From: CAWICD01 sp052267165 | Lineage (GTDB): Bacteria > Vulcanimicrobiota > Vulcanimicrobiia > Vulcanimicrobiales > Vulcanimicrobiaceae | Assembly (NCBI GenBank): GCA_052267165.1 | Contig: JBKQHO010000022.1 | Coordinates: 62,001-126,000 of the forward strand | Length of the DNA: 64,000 nt | Reading direction: 5' to 3' | Shown here: positions 1 to 9,006 of the stretch, in pieces | How the letters are laid out: each line of letters starts with the position of its first letter | Numbering within the stretch: position 1 is the first letter of the stretch | Program-made: the position numbers and the translations under genes | The notes under the pieces: generated by a model | What the model saw: only the letters and a program-made list of their open reading frames with translations | Databases searched by the model: none | Told to the model about the DNA's origin: nothing

Positions 1-1026
1 CAACGCGGAGCGTTTCGCGAGCACCAGCTCGTTATCGCTTTCGAAGCCGGGCAAGCCGCCGTGGTGTCCGGCGAGCGTGAGCGGGCCGAAGGACAGGATC
101 GATATCCCGAGCCCGTAGCGCTCGTCGCCGGCACCCGTCGCGACCGGCTCGGCTTGCATTTGCGCGAGCCCCGCCGCGTCGAGCAGCGTCCCGCTCATCA
201 AGGCGGCGTCGAAGCGCGCGATGTCTCCGGCGGTCGAAACGGCGTCGCCGTCGCCGTACAGCCAGGACGAGTCGAAGCGCTGCGCGGGAGAGCCGTTCTG
301 GTCTCGATAGCCGACGGCGGACGGCTCGCCGGGCGGCGCTTCGCCCAGCGTCGTGTCGCGCATGTGCGCCGGTTCGAAGACGTGCGTGCGCTCGTAGTCC
401 GCCAGCGGCTGGCCGGCAACGGCTTCCACGATGAGCCCGAGCAACACGTAGCCCGTGTTCGAATAGGCGTAACGCGTTCCAGGTGTGAACTCGAGGGGCC
501 GATCGGCGAGGGCGTCGAGCAGCGCCCGGGGCGTCGTCTGCTTCGCGACCCGGTTGGAGGCGAACGCCTCGTCCAAATAGTTGGGCAACCCCGACGTGTG
601 CATCAGCAGCTCGCGAATGGTGACGGCATCGGCGTGCGGCGCCCAGGGCAGATAGCGGACCAGTTTGTCGTCGAGCGCGAGCGCGTGCTGCTCGACGAGC
701 TGCATCACCGAGACGGCGGTGAACATCTTGGTGATCGAAGCCACGTGAAAGCGCGTTTGCGTCGTGGCGGGGATCTTGCCGGCGAGATCGGCGAAGCCCG
801 CTGCGCGTTCGTAGGCAAGCTTGCCGTCTGCTACGAAGGCGACCGCCACCGCCGGCGCGTCGCCCTGATCGTTGCCGGTCGCGCCCGTGACGAACGCGTC
901 GAGCCGCGCGCGCAGCGGGTCCGTCAACGTCAGCGGTTCGGGCGCCGGTGCCGGTCCGGCTGCCGCGCAGGCGAAGACGATCGACCCGAGCAGCGCGACC
1001 CTCCGGGCGAGCGCCGGGCATTCCAT
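1..1026 (-). CDS. Serine hydrolase of the class C beta-lactamase / PBP-like family, partial at window edge
   Basis: The frame stays open from an ATG at 1026 to the left edge, so the C-terminus is missing (342 codons visible). The N-terminus is hydrophobic and ends in a Cys near residue 20, so it is probably exported; a lipoprotein is possible but the lipobox is weak. All three motifs of the family are visible: S-I-T-K at residues 97-100 (nucleophile Ser97, Lys100), Y-S-N at 188-190, and H-H-G at about 321-323 in the place of the KTG triad. Members include beta-lactamases, D-aminopeptidases, esterases and D,D-peptidases. The H-x-G form of the third motif is more usual in esterase and peptidase members than in true AmpC, so the substrate is open. 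The gene stands alone, upstream of nothing obvious. Confidence 0.85.
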   Translation of the reverse strand, partial: MECPALARRVALLGSIVFACAAAGPAPAPEPLTLTDPLRARLDAFVTGATGNDQGDAPAVAVAFVADGKLAYERAAGFADLAGKIPATTQTRFHVASITKMFTAVSVMQLVEQHALALDDKLVRYLPWAPHADAVTIRELLMHTSGLPNYLDEAFASNRVAKQTTPRALLDALADRPLEFTPGTRYAYSNTGYVLLGLIVEAVAGQPLADYERTHVFEPAHMRDTTLGEAPPGEPSAVGYRDQNGSPAQRFDSSWLYGDGDAVSTAGDIARFDAALMSGTLLDAAGLAQMQAEPVATGAGDERYGLGISILSFGPLTLAGHHGGLPGFESDNELVLAKRSAL

Positions 1027-1088
1027 GAACACCACTTCACGCACGGCTTGGCGCGCGAAGTTCCGCGCCCTGCCGGCGAGACACTACG

Positions 1089-1634
1089 TCAGCGCAGCAC
1101 CGTCAGCATCGCGTAGCCGCGCTGCGCGGCGTCAGCATAAAACTGACGCAGGCGTTCCATTTCTTCGACGAGCCAGGCAGCCTCCTGGGCGCGCCACTTG
1201 CCTGGGTAAATGCCGGCTCGGGACATCGCGGAGGGATCGAAACGCGAGCGCAGCACGTCGATGTTCGCTCGACGCAGCGCGCGGGCCAGCGTGAGCACGT
1301 GGTTGGGTCCGAAGAAGCGCGCCGAACCGTGACCGAGATCGTCGCCGATCGGCGAGCCGCCCAGGACCGGGCGGCTCAGTAATTGCCAACCCGCGTCGTT
1401 GGTGCCGCACAAGAGATAGTGCACGCCGTGCCACGAGCCGTCGAGCGCAAGCGAGGACCCAACCGCGCGCGGCCGCGGGACCAAGCCGACCACGCCGTGC
1501 GCGTTCTTGACGGGTGCGATTCCCAACCGCCGCCGGGCCTGATCGCTGAAGAGCCGCCTGATCAGCGCAGGGTCTTCGGCGGCCTGAGCGAGCACGTCGT
1601 CGGTGATCTGAAGAAAGCGCGCCGTGATGGGCAT
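1089..1634 (-). CDS. DUF1877 (YfbM-like) family protein
   Basis: A 181-residue soluble protein starting with ATG at 1634. It shows the pattern of the DUF1877/YfbM family: a helical N-terminal third, a central W-H-G-V-H-Y-L-L segment preceded by L-D-G-S, a G-G-x-P-I-G-D-D segment and a Trp-rich C-terminal helix. YfbM-type proteins are small cytosolic proteins of unknown biochemical role, so none is assigned. No signal peptide or membrane segment is seen. It is followed at a distance by the serine hydrolase on the same strand, with no sign of a shared function. Confidence 0.75.
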   Translation of the reverse strand: MPITARFLQITDDVLAQAAEDPALIRRLFSDQARRRLGIAPVKNAHGVVGLVPRPRAVGSSLALDGSWHGVHYLLCGTNDAGWQLLSRPVLGGSPIGDDLGHGSARFFGPNHVLTLARALRRANIDVLRSRFDPSAMSRAGIYPGKWRAQEAAWLVEEMERLRQFYADAAQRGYAMLTVLR

Positions 1635-1720
1635 ACGAAATCCTCGAGCGTCGAACGTCGAAAGCGATTGTCCGGCGTGGGTGCGCCGCCGCTACGATGA
1701 CACGCGGGGAGTTCGGTCGG

Positions 1721-2578
1721 TCACATACGATCGTCGGGTTCCGGCGCCGCAGCCTCCGGGACGCTCGGTGGCGGCGCCGCTACGACCGCGGCGCGCGCCA
1801 GCAGGCCGTTGGGCACGACGATGCGACAACCGTTCGGCGCGCGCAGAATCACGCTGGTGCCGTCGAAGCGCTCGATCGCGCCGCTGATGCCGTCGAAGCT
1901 GACCGATTCGCCGATCTGAAATTCGCGCTCGACGTAGCGGCCCGCGACGAGATTCTCGGCAAGCGTGCGCCCTCCCCAACCGGCCGCGAGGCCGCCGGCC
2001 AGCGCACCTCCGGCCAGAAGCACGAGCAAGACGTCGAGCACCGAGCGCGAGTCGATCGTAAGTTGCTGCATGGCCATGAGCAGCGCGAGAACGATGACGA
2101 CCATCCGCACCGACGTGCCGACGATACCCGAATAGAGCACCCCGGCTCGCGCCAACGCGGCCGCGACCGTGCGCGCGATTGCGTCGCCGATGATGACGCC
2201 GGCCAAAACGACGATGACCGCCAGTACGACGTGCGGCAGGTAATTGAGCAGATCGTGCAGCGCGGAAGAGAGCGAGGCGAGCTGAAGCGTGTCGATCGTC
2301 TGCACGAGTGCCGCGACCAGCACGATGATGTAGATCAGCCGGCCGAACAACTGCGCCGGGCGCATCCGGATTCCGATGGTGGCGAGATCCTCGGTGAGAC
2401 CGAACTTGTCGCCGATCCGGTCGAGCCCTAAACGCGTCAGCACCGCGGAGGTCGCGCTTTCGAGCGCGCGCGCCAGCAGCCAGCCGACCAGCAGGATCGC
2501 AAGCGCGCCGAAGAGGTGCGGCAGATAGCCGACGACCAGGTTGAAATCGCCGACGATGACCGTCCGGATCTCATCCAC
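1721..2578 (-). CDS. Small-conductance mechanosensitive channel-like membrane protein
   Basis: A 285-residue membrane protein. Residues 1-190 hold about five hydrophobic helices, with the repeated G-W-L-L-A-R-type and Y-L-P-H-type patterns of the conserved TM-helix repeats found in CmpX/MscS-like proteins. A short beta-rich stretch follows (about 205-260, with R-x-F-Q-I-G-E-S-V-S and I-V-V-P-N-G) that matches the start of the MscS beta domain. It probably opens under membrane tension or senses envelope stress. The start is a GTG at 2578 that overlaps the end of the anti-sigma gene by 8 bases, so it is the third gene of the sigma / anti-sigma operon. The C-terminal vestibule is much shorter than in classical MscS. 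Confidence 0.8.
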   Translation of the reverse strand: MDEIRTVIVGDFNLVVGYLPHLFGALAILLVGWLLARALESATSAVLTRLGLDRIGDKFGLTEDLATIGIRMRPAQLFGRLIYIIVLVAALVQTIDTLQLASLSSALHDLLNYLPHVVLAVIVVLAGVIIGDAIARTVAAALARAGVLYSGIVGTSVRMVVIVLALLMAMQQLTIDSRSVLDVLLVLLAGGALAGGLAAGWGGRTLAENLVAGRYVEREFQIGESVSFDGISGAIERFDGTSVILRAPNGCRIVVPNGLLARAAVVAAPPPSVPEAAAPEPDDRM

Positions 2579-2915
2579 GAGTGGACCCTCCGCCGTGCGG
2601 ATCGGAGAGCAGATCGCCTATGCCGCGCAGCAACGCCAAAACGGCTTGGAAGACCTCGTTCATGGTTTCGATCGTGCCGTGTCGGGCGCGGAGAAGTCCG
2701 ATGGCGCGGAGCGCGAGGTCGGAGTGCGGTGCCCGGTTCTGCTCGCCGAGCGCGCCCAACAAGCGGCGCGAATCGTGAAATGCCGATACCTTCTCTCGGC
2801 ACTCGGCGCAGCCGGCGACGTGCAGCGCGGCCGTTCCCGCGTCGGCGTCGGCGTCGGCCAACGCCGACAGCATGTCGTCCGGCGGATGCGCGGCCTCGGT
2901 CTTGCGGGTTCTCAT
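2571..2915 (-). CDS. Putative zinc-binding anti-sigma factor
   Basis: A 114-residue protein encoded directly after the ECF sigma gene with an ATGA overlap at 2912-2915, the usual place for its cognate anti-sigma factor. Residues 32-39 form H-x3-C-x2-C, the core of the zinc anti-sigma (ZAS/zf-HC2) domain, preceded by a short acidic helix. No transmembrane segment follows, so it would be a cytosolic regulator, perhaps redox-responsive like other H-x3-C-x2-C proteins (family knowledge). That it binds this sigma factor is inferred from position and motif. Confidence 0.7.
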   Translation of the reverse strand: MRTRKTEAAHPPDDMLSALADADADAGTAALHVAGCAECREKVSAFHDSRRLLGALGEQNRAPHSDLALRAIGLLRARHGTIETMNEVFQAVLALLRGIGDLLSDPHGGGSTRG

Positions 2916-3502
2916 GAGACGCTCTCCCTTTGTTTGGCCTCTTCGCCGAGAAGCCGTCGTAACTGTGCACGGCCCCGCGCGATTCGCATTTTGGCAGCTG
3001 AAAGACCGCAGCGCTGTAGCGCGGCGACCTCGGCGACGTCGTACCCGTACATATCCCGCAGGACGACCGCGACCCGCTGCTCGGGTGAAAGTTTTCCGAC
3101 GAGCTCCTCGATCCGGTCGCGGTATTCGCGGTCGACCGCGGCCTGCTCGGGAGTCCGTTCGTTTCGATCGGTGAACTGGTGCGGCGCCGCTCCCGAGTCG
3201 CCGCTGCCCGAACCCACCTCGAGCGACTCCATCTGCAGGACGCCGCGCCGGCGCAGCAGGTTGAGACTCAGGTTGACGGCGATCCGGCGCAGCCAGGCGG
3301 GAAAGCTCGTCCCCGACTGGAGCTCGGCGATTCGGGTGTAGGCGCGGACGAGCGCCTCCTGGGCAACGTCCTCGGCGTCGAGGGGCTCGCGCACCAGGCG
3401 CAGGGCAGCTGTGTAGGCGACCCGTTGATACCGGGAGAGCAGCGTGCTCGCCGCTGCCAGATCGCCGGCCCGAACCCGGGCGACCAGCGCGTCGTCGTCC
3501 AT
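2912..3502 (-). CDS. RNA polymerase sigma factor, ECF (sigma-70 family)
   Basis: A 196-residue ECF sigma factor. The start is the ATG at 3502, preceded by a GGGAG ribosome-binding sequence; the frame is open further upstream but that extension is Arg-rich and non-coding in character. Region 2 (about residues 10-80) includes the A-E-D-V-A-Q-E-A core and the F-x-A-W-L-R-R-I-A-x-N segment. A Gly/Ser-rich linker follows, then region 4 (about 125-180) with L-S-P-E-Q-R-x-x-V-x-L-R and a helix-turn-helix. It directs transcription of a stress or envelope regulon, probably held by the adjacent zinc protein. The third operon gene is a mechanosensitive-channel-like protein, which suggests an envelope or osmotic cue (inference). 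Confidence 0.9.
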   Translation of the reverse strand: MDDDALVARVRAGDLAAASTLLSRYQRVAYTAALRLVREPLDAEDVAQEALVRAYTRIAELQSGTSFPAWLRRIAVNLSLNLLRRRGVLQMESLEVGSGSGDSGAAPHQFTDRNERTPEQAAVDREYRDRIEELVGKLSPEQRVAVVLRDMYGYDVAEVAALQRCGLSAAKMRIARGRAQLRRLLGEEAKQRESVS

Positions 3503-3654
3503 TCGGCTCCCCTGACGGCGACTCGCTTCAGTTCTCCGGGCCCGTTCCCTCCTCTTGGCTTGCCGCCGAGCTCCGCTCGCCGCCGGTTTCCTTATGCGAG
3601 CGACCCCCGCTCGCTCGGAACACGAGGCAGAGACGCTCCGTGACGGGCGGACCT

Positions 3655-3810
3655 TCAGGACGTAGGGGTGTAGCCCTCGGGCAGCGCGCGGCGCCCCGTC
3701 AACAGCTCGTGCAGTTCGGCTTCCGAGAGCGGCGGGGAGACGAGGAAGCCTTGGCCTGAAGCGCACCCGGCCAGCAGAGCGTGCCGCTGCGGCTCGCTTT
3801 CGATCGGCCT
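3655..3810 (-). pseudogene. Remnant of the C-terminal end of an EAL (c-di-GMP phosphodiesterase) domain
   Basis: About 50 codons ending at a TGA at 3655 read like the last helix-strand-helix of an EAL domain: E-x-x-x-Q-x-x-x-L-x-x-x-x-C followed by G-Q-G-F-L-V-S-x-P-L-x-E-A-E-L. In intact EAL proteins this is the C-D-x-x-Q-G-Y-x-x-x-x-P-x-x-x-x-E-x region. Nothing of the catalytic EAL part precedes it: the upstream frame becomes random within about 75 bases and there is no good start. It lies in the 490-base gap between the sigma operon and macA. A chance resemblance is possible because the segment is short. Confidence 0.45.
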
Positions 3811-3993
3811 GACACGCGAGACCCTGAAAAAGTCACGCTTCGCGCTCAAAAAATTTCGCGCGGCTCTACGGTGCCTGCCTGGCACGAGGCCGGCAACTCA
3901 GCGAAAAACGATTCTCATTTGGCGTTAACGCTCCTCAGCATCCTGTAAGCACGGCGCAGCTACAGGCAGCGTAGAGTGAGCGTGAGGTGACGA

Positions 3994-5646
3994 ATGAACC
4001 AACTTGAACTTCCCCCGCTCTCGCTCAACGGACACAAGCACGTTCCGCCGGCCGCCGTGCCGCGCAACCCCCCCTTCCGGCGCTTGCGCTGGCCGTTCGT
4101 CGCCGCCGCCGCGGTGCTGCTCGCCGTGGGTCTCGTCGTGGGCGTGCCGCAAATGCGCGTTCACGCGCAACCGTCGTTCGTCACGCAAGCCGTCGCACGT
4201 CAGACCTTCGTTCAAAGCGTGACGGCATCCGGAACGGTGAATCCGCAGAACACGATCGCGGTCGGCAGTCAGGTCTCGGGGACGATCTCCGAGATCGACG
4301 TCGATTATAACTCGACCGTGCACAAGGGTCAGGTGCTCGCGCGCCTCGACCCTACGCCGTTCCAGGCGGCGCTGGCGCAAGCGCAAGCTTCGCTGGCACA
4401 ATCCGAAGCGCAAGCCCAAGCCTCGAGCGCGAGCGCCACCGGCTCGCAGGCCGCCGTCATCTCGGCGCAGGCGACGCTCGCCGCGCAGCGCGACACGACC
4501 GCCTCGAACGAAGCGGCGATCGCGGCCGCGCAAGCCAACGTGAACAAGAGCCAGAGCGCGCTCGGGCTGGCGCAAGAAACGCTCGCCCGCGACAAGACGC
4601 TGCTCGCGCAAGGCTACGTCGCGCAAAGCCAGGCCGATACTGACGTAACGAGCCTCTCGGCGGCGCAAGCCACGTACGACGGCGCGGTCGTGGCGGTGCA
4701 GCAGGCGCGCGCGCAGGCACAGGCCAGCGGCAGCCAGACGCTCGCCTCGGAGGCGCAAGTCCAAGAACAGGCCGCGCAAGCGCAAAGTGCCGCGCATACG
4801 AGCGATGCCGGCGACGCCGCGATCGGCATCCAGCAGGCCCAGGTGCAAACGGCGGAGATCAATCTCGAACACACGACCATCACGTCGCCGGTCGACGGCA
4901 CCGTCATCGCGCGCGACGTCTCGGTCGGCCAGACGGTTGCCGCGAGTCTGCAGACGCCGACGCTGTTCTCGATCGCGCAAGACCTCAAGAAGATGGAAGT
5001 CGACCTCAACGTCGGCGAGCCCGACATCGGCTCCGTAAAAGCGGGCGACCCGGTCTCCTTCACGGTCCTGGCGTATCCCAACGAGACGTTCAACGGAACC
5101 GTCGAGCAAGTGCGGCAGAATCCGACGACGATCTCCAACGTCGTGACCTACCAAACGGTCGTCCTCGTCGACAACAGCTCGGGCAAACTGCGCCCCGGCA
5201 TGACCGCGAACGCGACGATCCAAACCAGCGCGGCGCCGAATGCCCTGGTCGTCCCGCTGCAGGCGCTCTCGTATACCCCGCCGAGCGGCAGCGTCGCGCA
5301 CCACGCTCGTAAGCCGTCCGCGTCCTCGAGCGGCGCTTCGGCTGCGAACGCCGCGCCGCCCGCAGCCTCGCCATGGGGCACGAGTCTCGATCCCAACGCC
5401 GCGCTGGTCGCGGGTGGAACGAGCCGCCTTTTCGTCGAGCGCAACGGCGCGCTGCAAGTCGTGCCGGTCCGCGTCGACGCGATCGCGGGAACGAACGCGG
5501 CCGTCACCCCGCTGCGCGGCACGCTGTCGGCCGGCGACGCCGTGGCCACCGGCGACTCGACGCAGTCGCAGACGCATCACGCCGCGTCCTCCACCACGTC
5601 GAGCCCCTTCGGCGGCGGCGGACGCGGACTGGGAGGCATCCACTAA
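3994..5646 (+). CDS. MacA/HlyD-type periplasmic adaptor subunit
   Basis: A 550-residue membrane-fusion protein. A cytosolic N-terminus of about 28 residues is followed by one transmembrane helix (about 29-47). Next come a biotinyl-lipoyl-like half (G-T-V-x-x-x-x-x-I-x-V-G-S-Q-V-S-G), a long Ala/Gln-rich coiled-coil hairpin (about 125-270), the second lipoyl half (T-T-I-T-S-P-V-D-G-T-V) and a beta-barrel domain. This is the standard adaptor order for MacAB-type tripartite exporters. The C-terminus has a Ser/Ala-rich, low-complexity insertion (about 420-460) and ends in a Gly-rich tail. The TAA stop shares a base with the ATG of the ATPase gene, so the three genes are translationally coupled. 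No TolC-like gene lies nearby. Confidence 0.88.
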   Translation: MNQLELPPLSLNGHKHVPPAAVPRNPPFRRLRWPFVAAAAVLLAVGLVVGVPQMRVHAQPSFVTQAVARQTFVQSVTASGTVNPQNTIAVGSQVSGTISEIDVDYNSTVHKGQVLARLDPTPFQAALAQAQASLAQSEAQAQASSASATGSQAAVISAQATLAAQRDTTASNEAAIAAAQANVNKSQSALGLAQETLARDKTLLAQGYVAQSQADTDVTSLSAAQATYDGAVVAVQQARAQAQASGSQTLASEAQVQEQAAQAQSAAHTSDAGDAAIGIQQAQVQTAEINLEHTTITSPVDGTVIARDVSVGQTVAASLQTPTLFSIAQDLKKMEVDLNVGEPDIGSVKAGDPVSFTVLAYPNETFNGTVEQVRQNPTTISNVVTYQTVVLVDNSSGKLRPGMTANATIQTSAAPNALVVPLQALSYTPPSGSVAHHARKPSASSSGASAANAAPPAASPWGTSLDPNAALVAGGTSRLFVERNGALQVVPVRVDAIAGTNAAVTPLRGTLSAGDAVATGDSTQSQTHHAASSTTSSPFGGGGRGLGGIH

Positions 5647-6347
5647 TGACACCCGTCGTCAGCGTGCGCGACCTGCGTAAGGTCTATCGCATGGGAAACG
5701 AATCGGTCATAGCGCTGGCCGGCATCGACCTCGACATCGCGCCGAACGACTTCGTCGCGGTGATGGGCCCCTCAGGCTCGGGCAAGTCGACCTTCATGCA
5801 CATTGCCGGTTTCCTCGACCGCCCGACCTCCGGCAGCTATCGCTTCGAAGGCCGCGACACGTCCGGCCTCGGCGCGGACGAGCTGGCCGACATCCGCAGC
5901 CTGCGGCTGGGGTTCGTGTTCCAGGCCTACAACTTGCTGGCGCGGACCTCGGCGCTCGAGAACGTCGAGCTGCCGATGGTCTACGCCGGCGTCCCCGAGG
6001 CCCAGCGCCGCAAGGCCGCGCTCGAAGCGCTCGATACGGTCGGCCTCGCCGCGCACGCGCAGCATCACCCGAGTCAGCTCTCGGGCGGCCAACAGCAGCG
6101 TGTCGCGATCGCACGCTCGCTGGTCAACAACCCCGGGCTGATCCTCGCCGACGAGCCGACCGGCGCGCTCGACACGAAGTCGAGCGAAGACGTCATGCAC
6201 TTGTTCGAGCGGCTCAACGGCGAGCGCGGGATCACGATCCTGCTCGTGACCCACGAACCCGATGTCGCCGCTCACGCCAAACGCGTCGTCACCTTCCGTG
6301 ACGGCCACATCCTCAGCGACGAATCGAGAGAGGTCGTCTTGCGATGA
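5646..6347 (+). CDS. MacB/LolD-type ABC transporter ATP-binding protein
   Basis: A 233-residue ATPase. The ATG at 5646 overlaps the preceding TAA, which selects this start over the longer open frame. Walker A is G-P-S-G-S-G-K-S (about residue 40), the Q-loop is F-V-F-Q-A-Y-N-L, the signature is L-S-G-G-Q-Q-Q-R, Walker B is L-I-L-A-D-E-P-T-G-A-L-D, and the switch His lies in L-L-V-T-H-E-P. The A-Y-N-L-L and D-E-P-T-G-A-L-D patterns are typical of the MacB/LolD branch, which powers mechanotransmission rather than ordinary transport. It pairs with the adaptor upstream and the FtsX-type permease downstream. The substrate could be a macrolide, peptide or lipid. Confidence 0.92.
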   Translation: MTPVVSVRDLRKVYRMGNESVIALAGIDLDIAPNDFVAVMGPSGSGKSTFMHIAGFLDRPTSGSYRFEGRDTSGLGADELADIRSLRLGFVFQAYNLLARTSALENVELPMVYAGVPEAQRRKAALEALDTVGLAAHAQHHPSQLSGGQQQRVAIARSLVNNPGLILADEPTGALDTKSSEDVMHLFERLNGERGITILLVTHEPDVAAHAKRVVTFRDGHILSDESREVVLR

Positions 6348-7564
6348 TCGGAATGTTTGCAACCTTCAAACTGGCCCTGCGCGCGCTGCTGCGCAACAAG
6401 GCGCGCTCGCTGCTGACGATGCTCGGTGTGATCATCGGGGTCGGCGCGGTGATCGTCACCGTCGCGATCGGAGCCGGCGCCCGCATCTCGGTGACGCAAC
6501 AGATCAATAGCCTCGGCAGCAACCTGCTGATCGTGATGCCCGGCAGCGTACAGCAGACCGGCGCCCGCACGGGCGCGGGCGGCGCCTCGACGCTGACGGT
6601 CGCCGACGGGCTCGCGATCGCTCAGCTGCCCGGCGTCGCGGCCGTCTCGCCGAGCGTCACCGACCGCACGCAGATCATTTCACAAAACAACAACTGGCAA
6701 ACGACCGTCACGGGCGTCGCGCCGAGCTACACCTATATCCGGCAGTGGCCGCTCGCCTCAGGCTCGTTCGTCTCCAACGCCGACGTCACGTCGGCGGCGA
6801 AGGTCGCGGTCCTCGGGCAGACAGTCGTGACCAACCTGTTCGGCCAAAACCAGAACCCGCTCGGCAACACGGTATTCATCAACGGCGCGCCGTTCACGGT
6901 CATCGGCGTGCTGACGCCGAAAGGGCAAAGCGCCGTCGGTCAAGATCAGGACGACACCGTGCTGATCCCCTACTCGTCGGCCCTCGAGCGGCTCACCGGC
7001 ACGACCAGCGTCGGCTCGTTCCTGGTCTCGGCGAGCGACGGAACGAAGATCGACGCCACGCAGCAGGCGATCACGCAGCTCCTCGAGCAGCGCCATCGGA
7101 TCGTCCCGCCGAATCAGGACGACTTCACCGTGCGCAACCTGGCCGATATCGCGCAGGCCGCGTCGGCGACCGCCTCCATCATGGAATACCTGCTGGCCGG
7201 CGTCGCCGCCGTCTCGCTGCTGGTCGGCGGAATCGGCATCATGAACATCATGCTGGTCTCGGTCACCGAGCGCACCCGTGAGATCGGTTTGCGCATGGCG
7301 GTCGGCGCGCGAGGCCGCTCGATCCTGTGGCAGTTCCTGGTCGAAGCGGTCGTGCTGGCCACCATCGGCGGCGCGGTCGGCGTGCTGCTCGGAACCGGAG
7401 GCAGCTACGTCGTCTCGCTGCTGGCACACTGGCCGACGGTCGTCCCGCTCTCGGCGATCGCGCTGGCCGTCGCCTTCGCGGCGGCGGTGGGCATGTTCTT
7501 CGGCTACTATCCGGCCCGCAAGGCGTCGCACCTCAACCCGATCGAAGCCCTGCGCTTCGAATAG
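6344..7564 (+). CDS. MacB-type ABC transporter permease (MacB_PCD + FtsX domains)
   Basis: A 406-residue permease coupled by an ATGA overlap to the ATPase gene. The order is TM1 at about 20-45 with the typical L-R-N-K-A-R-S-x-L-T-M-L-G-V-I-I-G-V start, a large periplasmic domain (about 50-280), then three C-terminal helices of an FtsX domain (about 285-400) with the conserved G-G-I-G-I-M-N-I-M-L-V-S-V-T-E-R-T-R-E-I-G motif. It ends with P-A-R-K-A-S-x-L-N-P-I-E-A-L-R. Together with the adaptor and ATPase it makes a MacAB-like exporter in which ATPase and permease are split into two genes, whereas E. coli MacB fuses them. Confidence 0.92.
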   Translation: MIGMFATFKLALRALLRNKARSLLTMLGVIIGVGAVIVTVAIGAGARISVTQQINSLGSNLLIVMPGSVQQTGARTGAGGASTLTVADGLAIAQLPGVAAVSPSVTDRTQIISQNNNWQTTVTGVAPSYTYIRQWPLASGSFVSNADVTSAAKVAVLGQTVVTNLFGQNQNPLGNTVFINGAPFTVIGVLTPKGQSAVGQDQDDTVLIPYSSALERLTGTTSVGSFLVSASDGTKIDATQQAITQLLEQRHRIVPPNQDDFTVRNLADIAQAASATASIMEYLLAGVAAVSLLVGGIGIMNIMLVSVTERTREIGLRMAVGARGRSILWQFLVEAVVLATIGGAVGVLLGTGGSYVVSLLAHWPTVVPLSAIALAVAFAAAVGMFFGYYPARKASHLNPIEALRFE

Positions 7565-7566
7565 CG

Positions 7567-9006
7567 CTAGACTTTGACTTGTTCGCCGTCCTGCGCCCAG
7601 CGCGTGTGGAACGAGCCGAACGCGTCGGTGCGGCGATAGGTGTGGGCTCCGAAGTAATCGCGAAGACCCTGGATGAGATTGGCGGGACTGCGTTCGCGCC
7701 GGTAGCCGTCGTAGTAGGCGAGCGCCGAGGAGAAGGCGGGGAGCGGCACGCCGGCGTCGACGGCCTGTGCGACGACGCGTCGCCAAGCCACCTGGGCCTC
7801 GCCGATCGCGCTCGTGAAGTAGGGCGCGAGCAGCAAGTTCTTGAGTCGCGGATCGGCGTCGTACGCCTCGGTGATGCGGTTGAGAAAACGGGCGCGAATG
7901 ATGCAGCCGCCGCGCCAGATCGAGGCGATCGCACCCAGGTTCAGCTTCCAGTCGTACTGGGCCGCGGCTGCCGACATCTGCTCGAAGCCTTGCGCGTACG
8001 CCACGATCTTCGAGGCGTACAAGGCCGACTGCAAGTCGTCGATCAGCCGCTGGTTGCGGTCGTCGCCGCCGAAGCGCTTGCGCGGACCGGTCAGGATGCG
8101 CGAGGCATCCTCGCGGTCGGCCTTGCGCGCCGAGAGCATGCGGGCGAAGACGGCCTCGGTGATCGCGGTGAGCGGAACGCCGAGCTCGAGCGCGGAGGCA
8201 GACGTCCAGCGGCCGGTCCCCTTTTGCTCCGCTTCGTCCAAGATGAGATCGACGAGCGGGCGTCCCGTCACCTCGTCGCGTTTGTGCAGCACTTCGCCCG
8301 TGATCTCGATCAGGTACGAGTTGAGTTCGCCCTCGTTCCAGCGCGCGAACACGTCGGCAATCTCGCCCGCTTCGAGGTTGAGCAGCTGGCGCAGCAGGTC
8401 GTAGGCTTCCGCGATCAGCTGCATGTCGGCATACTCGATGCCGTTGTGTACCATCTTGACGTAGTGGCCCGCGCCGTCCGCGCCGATGTACGTGCAGCAT
8501 GGCTTCCCGTCGACTTGTGCGGCGATCTTGGTCAGGATCGGCTCGACGTGACGGTAGGCTTCCTCGGTTCCACCCGGCATGATGCTCGGACCCTTGAGTG
8601 CCCCTTCCTCGCCGCCCGAGACGCCCGTTCCGATGTAGCGGAAGCCTTTGCTCTCGAGATCGGCCGTGCGGCGCCGCGTGTCTTCGAAGAACGAGTTCCC
8701 GCCGTCGATCAAGATGTCGCCGGCCTCGAGGTGCGGGAGCAGCTCGGCGATGACGTCGTCGACCGGCTTGCCGGCTTTGACCATCATCAGGATCGGCCGC
8801 GGGCGCACAATCGAAGCTACGAATGCAGCGACGTCGTTTGCCGGAACGAAGCTACCCTCGCCGGCATACTGTGCCATGAACTCGTCGGTCTTGGAATTGG
8901 TGCGGTTGTGCACCGCGACCACCACCCCGTTATGTGCGAGGTTGCGCGCCAGATTCGCACCCATGACGGCCAAGCCGGTGACGCCGAACGTTGCGGAAGT
9001 TGCCAT
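7567..9006 (-). CDS. gnd: 6-phosphogluconate dehydrogenase, decarboxylating
   Basis: A 479-residue enzyme of the oxidative pentose phosphate pathway: 6-phosphogluconate plus NADP+ gives ribulose-5-phosphate, CO2 and NADPH. The ATG at 9006 is chosen because it puts the dinucleotide motif G-L-A-V-M-G-x-N-L-A-R-N near residue 10; a longer frame exists. Further hallmarks are I-D-G-G-N-S-F-F-x-D-T, G-T-G-V-S-G-G-E-E-G-A, the catalytic G-H-Y-V-K-M-V-H-N-G-I-E-Y with its Lys, E-Q-K-G-T-G-R-W-T and the C-terminal R-x-D-x-x-G-x-F-H-T-x-W. The length is that of the long, dimeric form. The gene faces the macB-type permease tail to tail with 2 bases between. Confidence 0.96.
   Translation of the reverse strand: MATSATFGVTGLAVMGANLARNLAHNGVVVAVHNRTNSKTDEFMAQYAGEGSFVPANDVAAFVASIVRPRPILMMVKAGKPVDDVIAELLPHLEAGDILIDGGNSFFEDTRRRTADLESKGFRYIGTGVSGGEEGALKGPSIMPGGTEEAYRHVEPILTKIAAQVDGKPCCTYIGADGAGHYVKMVHNGIEYADMQLIAEAYDLLRQLLNLEAGEIADVFARWNEGELNSYLIEITGEVLHKRDEVTGRPLVDLILDEAEQKGTGRWTSASALELGVPLTAITEAVFARMLSARKADREDASRILTGPRKRFGGDDRNQRLIDDLQSALYASKIVAYAQGFEQMSAAAAQYDWKLNLGAIASIWRGGCIIRARFLNRITEAYDADPRLKNLLLAPYFTSAIGEAQVAWRRVVAQAVDAGVPLPAFSSALAYYDGYRRERSPANLIQGLRDYFGAHTYRRTDAFGSFHTRWAQDGEQVKV

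Noticed and set aside
3925..5652. Very long open frames antisense to macA and other genes
   Set aside because: Their translations are Arg/Ala/Asp shadows of the real codon pattern; the sense-strand proteins have full family motifs.
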